From the NCBI RefSeq assembly GCF_015207005.2, contig NZ_JADEXS020000001.1, forward strand, positions 1,922,001 through 1,986,000: DNA of 64,000 nt, read 5' to 3'. Positions 59,950 to 64,000 of this stretch are shown piece by piece. Numbering within the stretch: the first letter of the stretch is position 1; the number at the start of each line of letters is the position of its first letter. A program made the position numbers and the translations under genes. The stretch comes from Desmonostoc muscorum LEGE 12446 (GTDB taxonomy: Bacteria > Cyanobacteriota > Cyanobacteriia > Cyanobacteriales > Nostocaceae). The notes below the pieces were generated by a model. It was not told the origin of the DNA, did no database searches, and saw only the letters and a list, made by a program, of their open reading frames with translations.

Positions 59950-60482
59950 AGTAACTCTCCATACCTCTCAATCAAAAAGCATATTCAATTTCATTTTTCT
60001 TAACATTCAATACTTTGTTTTGTACCATACCAAGTTGATGTTACAACCTCATAGCATATTTACGATCGCCCTTAGCATCTCCATTGTACTTGGTGCCTCA
60101 GCTTTGAGTACATGCGATCGGAGCATATTTTTCTTTCATCTCACAAGGTTTTGTTATTATCTCGTGGAAAGTGGTCTAGTGGCCGATTAACTCTCAAAAA
60201 AGGCAGGTACTTAGCTTTTCACGAATGATGTAGGATTTCTATATTTGCAGGTATATATCAAACTAAACACTCTACAAGTTTATATTTCTGCAAAACTATA
60301 TCACTCATATATCCAAGTTTAAATATTAATTTATACCTTGTTTTCCTTAACCAAAAGCTTCATGATTGACTTGAAAAGCACATATTCATAAACCAGTAAC
60401 TAATTCTGTATCTTTTGGTTGTTGACAGAAACATATCTAATAATCATTTCCACCTAATTCATGTCGGAGTTCGACTAATCCA
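59950..60482. promoter_or_regulatory. Divergent region before kdpA, with a duplicated fragment
   Basis: About 530 bases. At 60025-60100 lies a degenerate copy of part of the small membrane gene at 58277-58483 (ATACCAAGTTGATGTTACA; TTAGCATCTCCATTGTACTT). The remainder is AT-rich and must hold the kdp promoter and that of the serine hydrolase. No gene is supported. Confidence 0.5.
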
Positions 60483-62228
60483 ATGCTACAAGGATGGATT
60501 CAAATTATATTAACGCTACTAATTGTAGTAGCAATTACTCCATTTTTTGGGCGCTATATGGCGCGGATCTACTTAGAACAAAGCACTTTTCTCGACCCAA
60601 TTTTAAATCCGGTTGAGCGAGTGCTTTATTCCTTGGTTGGGGTTAAAACCAAAGAAAATATGACGGGTTGGCAGTATGGGCGAGCAATCTTGTATAGCAA
60701 TGTCGCAATGGGGTTGCTGATTTTCTTGATTATCATGAATCAAGGATGGTTACCATTAAACCCAAACAAAATAAATGCCCCAACTTGGGATACAGCGCTG
60801 CATACTACTATTTCTTTTATTACTAACACCAACCAGCAGCATTATTCTGGTGAAACTTACATGAGTTATGCCAGTCAAATGTGGGGACTTGGTTATCACA
60901 TGTTCACCTCAGCGGCGACTGGTTTGGCTGTGGGAATTGCCTTTATTCGGGGTTTAACTGGTAGACCGTTGGGCAACTTTTATGTAGACTTAATTCGCTC
61001 GATTACGCGAATTTTGCTGCCTATTTGTATTGTCGGCGGGATTGTCTTGATGGCGGCTGGTGTGCCAGAAACACTGGCGGGTGTAGCGGTGTTTCCCACT
61101 TTGGAAGATCCTAACATTAGTCAGGCGATCGCTCGCGGTCCCGTTGCCCATTTTGAAATCATCAAGCAATTAGGGGAAAACGGCGGCGGCTTTTTTGCCA
61201 TCAACTCGGCACACCCCTTTGAAAATCCCAGCGGATTTTCTAATTTAATTCAAATTGTCGCCATGCTTTCGATTCCCACTTCCTTTATCTACACCTATGG
61301 CTTGTTTGCTAACAACACTAAGCAAGCTTGGTTAGTCTACGGCATGGTGGGTGTGCTTTATGTAGTATTTATTATCGTTACCGCCATTGGCGAATACAAC
61401 GGTAATCCGGCTGTAAATGCTGTGCTGGGAAGTCAGCAACCGAATTTGGAAGGTAAAGAAGTCCGGTTTGGTTGGGCACAATCTGTGCTATTCGCAGTAA
61501 GTACAACTGGCACCATGTGCGGTGCAGTCAACAGTTTACACGACTCCTTCATGCCCAACGGCGGTTTTATTACCCTTTCCAACATGTTCCTGCAAATTAT
61601 CTGGGGTGGACAGGGTACTGGAACGGCTTACCTGTTTGCTTACTTGATTCTGGCTGTGTTCGCCACAGGGCTAATGGTGGGACGCACACCAGAATTTCTC
61701 GGACGCAAAATTGAGAAGCGGGAAGTTGTGCTGGCTAGTTTCTTGATTTTGCTAGTTCACCCGATCGCTATTATGATTCCCGCAGGTATCGCCTTAGCAT
61801 TTCCTGATCAATTATCAGGAATTAGCAATCCCGGCTTCCACGGTTTTGCTCAAGTGATTTATGAATACGCCTCCGCTGCTGCTAACAACGGTTCTGGGTT
61901 TGAAGGCTTGGGCGATTCTCAACCTTCACCATTAGCGATCGCTACAGGCACACAACCAACTTTAACCGCCTTGTGGTGGAATCTAAGTACCTGCTTCAGT
62001 TTACTAGCAGGACGTTATATTCCCATACTGGGTTTACTGTTCTTAGCAGATAGTATTTCTCGTAAGCAAGCTGTTCCCTACACCACTGGGACATTGCGAA
62101 CCGATACCGGATTATTTACAGGTGTTACCGCAGGCGTGATTTTAATTCTAGGCGCACTTACGTTCTTCCCAGTACTTGCATTAGGTCCCATTGGTGAAGC
62201 CTTTTTTATCGCAAAGGGTATTGGGTAG
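60483..62228 (+). CDS. kdpA: Potassium-transporting ATPase potassium-binding subunit
   Basis: A 581-residue polytopic subunit of the Kdp high-affinity K+ pump, forming the K+ channel part. Selectivity-filter-like loops are visible: [19 protein letters not shown] (first), [20 protein letters not shown] (second), [20 protein letters not shown] (third) and [18 protein letters not shown] (fourth). Slightly longer than the Escherichia protein (557). First gene of the kdp operon; kdpB follows after a 330-base repeat-filled gap. Confidence 0.96.
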   Translation: MLQGWIQIILTLLIVVAITPFFGRYMARIYLEQSTFLDPILNPVERVLYSLVGVKTKENMTGWQYGRAILYSNVAMGLLIFLIIMNQGWLPLNPNKINAPTWDTALHTTISFITNTNQQHYSGETYMSYASQMWGLGYHMFTSAATGLAVGIAFIRGLTGRPLGNFYVDLIRSITRILLPICIVGGIVLMAAGVPETLAGVAVFPTLEDPNISQAIARGPVAHFEIIKQLGENGGGFFAINSAHPFENPSGFSNLIQIVAMLSIPTSFIYTYGLFANNTKQAWLVYGMVGVLYVVFIIVTAIGEYNGNPAVNAVLGSQQPNLEGKEVRFGWAQSVLFAVSTTGTMCGAVNSLHDSFMPNGGFITLSNMFLQIIWGGQGTGTAYLFAYLILAVFATGLMVGRTPEFLGRKIEKREVVLASFLILLVHPIAIMIPAGIALAFPDQLSGISNPGFHGFAQVIYEYASAAANNGSGFEGLGDSQPSPLAIATGTQPTLTALWWNLSTCFSLLAGRYIPILGLLFLADSISRKQAVPYTTGTLRTDTGLFTGVTAGVILILGALTFFPVLALGPIGEAFFIAKGIG

Positions 62229-62558
62229 GGAGTGGGGAGTGGGGAGTGGGGAGTGGGGGGATGAGGGAGATGAGGGGGATGAGGGAGTAGAAAAACATTA
62301 TAGAAACTCGTTTATCCATCTTTGATACTCGTTAATCCACCTCAGAACTCCATTAATGAGTCTTTGATACTCGTTAATCCACCTCAGAACTCCATTAATG
62401 AGTCTTTGATACTCGTTAATCCACCTCAGAACTCCATTAATGAGTCTTTGATACTCATTAATCCACCTCAGAACTCCATTAATCCACCTCAAAGACTTAT
62501 GCCCGATGCCCAATGCCCCATGCCCAATGCCCCATTCCCCATTTCCATAATTTAATCT
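62229..62558. repeat. Repeat-filled spacer between kdpA and kdpB
   Basis: GGGAGTG and GAGATGAGG low-complexity units (62227-62290), then about four tandem copies of a 42-base repeat (62330-62488; core TTAATCCACCTCAGAACTCC and ATGAGTCTTTGATACTC). CAATGCCCC heptamers follow up to 62540. Since 42 is a multiple of seven and three, frames are open on both strands, but no gene is supported. Confidence 0.85.
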
Positions 62559-64000
62559 ATGCCAATTACTACTAATTCTCCTTCACCCCGTGTTCCTCAT
62601 GGAACTCGTGACTCGCGTAAGCACACCCCCAAGGCAGATATGCGGGGACTTTACCAAAGAGCAATTCGTGAGTCATTTGTCAAGCTCGATCCGCGAATTA
62701 CTGTCAGAAATCCAGTGATGTTTGTTGTTTGGGTGGGAACAATTGTCACCTTTCTAGTAACCCTAAACCCAAATTTGTTTGGCACAATTCAGGCAGATGT
62801 CAACCAACAACGCTTGTTAAATGGGTTGATTACCTTTATTCTGTTTTTCACACTGGTTTTTGCTAACTTTGCCGAAGCTGTGGCTGAAGGACGAGGGAAA
62901 GCTCAGGCTGATTCACTCAGAACCACGCGATCGGATACGATCGCTAATAAAATCCTCCCCGATGGTTCCATAGTACAAGTCAATTCTACGGAACTGCGGC
63001 GGGGTGATTTAGTCAAAGTGATTGCAAACAATATGATTCCCGCCGATGGGGATGTCATTAAAGGCATTGGTTCAGTAGATGAGTCTGCGATTACTGGGGA
63101 ATCTGCGCCTGTATTGAAGCAACCAGGTACAGATATTGCCAGTTCGGTAACAGGAGGTACACGCCTACTCTCCGATGAATTGACGATTCGCATTAGCGCC
63201 GATCCTGGACAAGGCTTTATTGACCGGATGATTGCCTTAGTAGAAGGGGCACAACGCACCAAGACTCCCAACGAGATTGCCTTGACGGTATTGTTAGCAG
63301 TGCTGACACAGGTGTTTTTAATTGTAGTGGCGACGATGCCACCATTTGTCAACTACATCGCCAATTTTATCAGCACCGTATTTGGGGCTGAAGCAGCAAA
63401 CAGTTTGCGTGCGGGTGCTAGCGTTGCGATTTTAATATCGTTACTGGTAGCTTTGATTCCCACAACTATTGGTGGTTTACTCAGTGCGATCGGTATCGCT
63501 GGTATGGACAGAGTTGCTCAATTTAACGTCATTGCGACCTCTGGTAGAGCAGTAGAAGCTTGCGGCGACATCAACACTCTGGTGCTAGATAAAACAGGGA
63601 CAATCACCTTGGGGAACCGTATGGCTGATGAGTTTATTCCCCTGGATAATCATTCACTAAAAGATGTGGCGCGAGTTTCCTTAGCTGCTAGCTTATTTGA
63701 TGATACGCCGGAGGGCAAGTCAATTGTGGCATTAGCAGAAAAGTCCCAAATTGCGGTAGATTTCAATATCGATAAAGCCGAAGGTGTGGAATTTTCCGCC
63801 AAAACCCGGATGAGTGGTACAAATCTACCTGATGGCAAAGAAGTTCGTAAAGGTGCGGTGGATGCCATTAAAGGATTTGTCCGTTCTCGTGGCGGTTACG
63901 TTCCCGATGATATAGATGCAGCTTATGAGCGAGTTTCCCGGTTAGGGGGTACACCCTTAGCTGTTTGCCAGGATGACAAAATTTATGGTGTGATTTACCT
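62559..64000 (+). CDS. kdpB: Potassium-transporting ATPase ATP-binding subunit, 5' part (cut by window end)
   Basis: A P-type ATPase subunit of the Kdp pump; 480 codons are present of about 700 expected. Seen are membrane segments 1-2 (MFVVWVGTIVTFLV), the actuator loop SAITGESAPVLKQPG (TGES), segments 3-4 with ALIPTTIGGLLSAIGIAGMD and the phosphorylation motif LVLDKTGTITLGNRMA, followed by the start of the nucleotide domain (EGKSIVALAEK). All key residues are intact. ATG 62559 (MPITTNSPSP) is the first start after the repeats. Frame open at the window end. Confidence 0.95.
   Translation, partial: MPITTNSPSPRVPHGTRDSRKHTPKADMRGLYQRAIRESFVKLDPRITVRNPVMFVVWVGTIVTFLVTLNPNLFGTIQADVNQQRLLNGLITFILFFTLVFANFAEAVAEGRGKAQADSLRTTRSDTIANKILPDGSIVQVNSTELRRGDLVKVIANNMIPADGDVIKGIGSVDESAITGESAPVLKQPGTDIASSVTGGTRLLSDELTIRISADPGQGFIDRMIALVEGAQRTKTPNEIALTVLLAVLTQVFLIVVATMPPFVNYIANFISTVFGAEAANSLRAGASVAILISLLVALIPTTIGGLLSAIGIAGMDRVAQFNVIATSGRAVEACGDINTLVLDKTGTITLGNRMADEFIPLDNHSLKDVARVSLAASLFDDTPEGKSIVALAEKSQIAVDFNIDKAEGVEFSAKTRMSGTNLPDGKEVRKGAVDAIKGFVRSRGGYVPDDIDAAYERVSRLGGTPLAVCQDDKIYGVIY

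Noticed and set aside
62298..62555. Frames on both strands in the kdp spacer (INPPQNS / LRWINEYQR repeats)
   Set aside because: Created by the 42-bp tandem repeat, which is a multiple of three; no support as genes.
1..64000. tRNA or rRNA genes
   Set aside because: I looked for cloverleaf-like TTCGAATCC blocks and rRNA signatures and found none; a covariance search would be decisive.

Overview
The window looks like a chromosome segment of a filamentous, probably heterocyst-forming cyanobacterium (Nostoc/Anabaena/Calothrix type). The evidence seen directly is: photosystem genes (psbEFLJ with rubA and ycf48, psaI), ndhC-ndhK-ndhJ, a Tic20-type gene, very frequent HIP1 sites (GCGATCGC), dense heptameric short tandem repeats (GGGGACT/CCCCAGT type, known as STRR in Nostocales), and a nifE homologue. 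The species cannot be fixed from sequence reading alone.

Layout. 0-9.6 kb: an IS end with its transposase, ltrA, a solitary nifE-like gene, a nearly identical tandem pair of Rpn/DUF4351 nuclease-like genes, and a large fusion protein joining a cyclic-nucleotide domain, a degenerate sigma-54-activator AAA module and a membrane polyferredoxin. 9.7-13.6 kb: a toxin-like C-terminal fragment with a possible immunity gene, a transaldolase-family gene, a 30-residue membrane microprotein, a Uma2 gene, and decayed TMEM175 and MFS genes around a 21-bp tandem repeat. 13.7-17.3 kb: a small accessory island with a tyrosine recombinase and short unknown genes. 17.4-27 kb: a two-component operon, a broken phosphatase/membrane-protein locus, a pentapeptide/TPR protein, tenA, uvrA and an internally deleted IS. 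27-40 kb: secreted and surface proteins (PhoX-like phosphatase, PEP-CTERM protein, S8 peptidase with P-domains and RTX repeats, filamentous-haemagglutinin-type exoprotein). The exoprotein gene is split by a group II intron lying in antisense. 40-46 kb: housekeeping genes (argG, dedA, a STAS protein, rpsF, FAH, Tic20). 46.6-49.6 kb: a large repeat-rich gene broken by inserted low-complexity DNA. 49.8-55 kb: the photosynthesis and NDH-1 cluster. 55-58 kb: a NACHT NTPase apparently separated from its HEAT-repeat tail by an STRR insertion. 58.5-64 kb: a class-C-type serine hydrolase, then kdpA and the start of kdpB.

How the genes work together. RubA, Ycf48 and PsbEFLJ form the well-known photosystem II assembly/cytochrome b559 cluster. 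NdhCKJ contribute to the NDH-1 complex. KdpA/KdpB are high-affinity potassium uptake subunits. The window also shows strong genome plasticity: MITE-like elements sharing a portable palindromic core, STRR arrays in many intergenic gaps, at least three genes apparently broken by repeats or frameshifts, a retroelement in a surface-protein gene and several truncated genes. The most unusual items are the cNMP/pseudo-AAA/polyferredoxin fusion, the split NACHT-HEAT gene, the antisense group II intron, the S8 peptidase whose catalytic His position reads Asn, and the orphan toxin/immunity-like pair.
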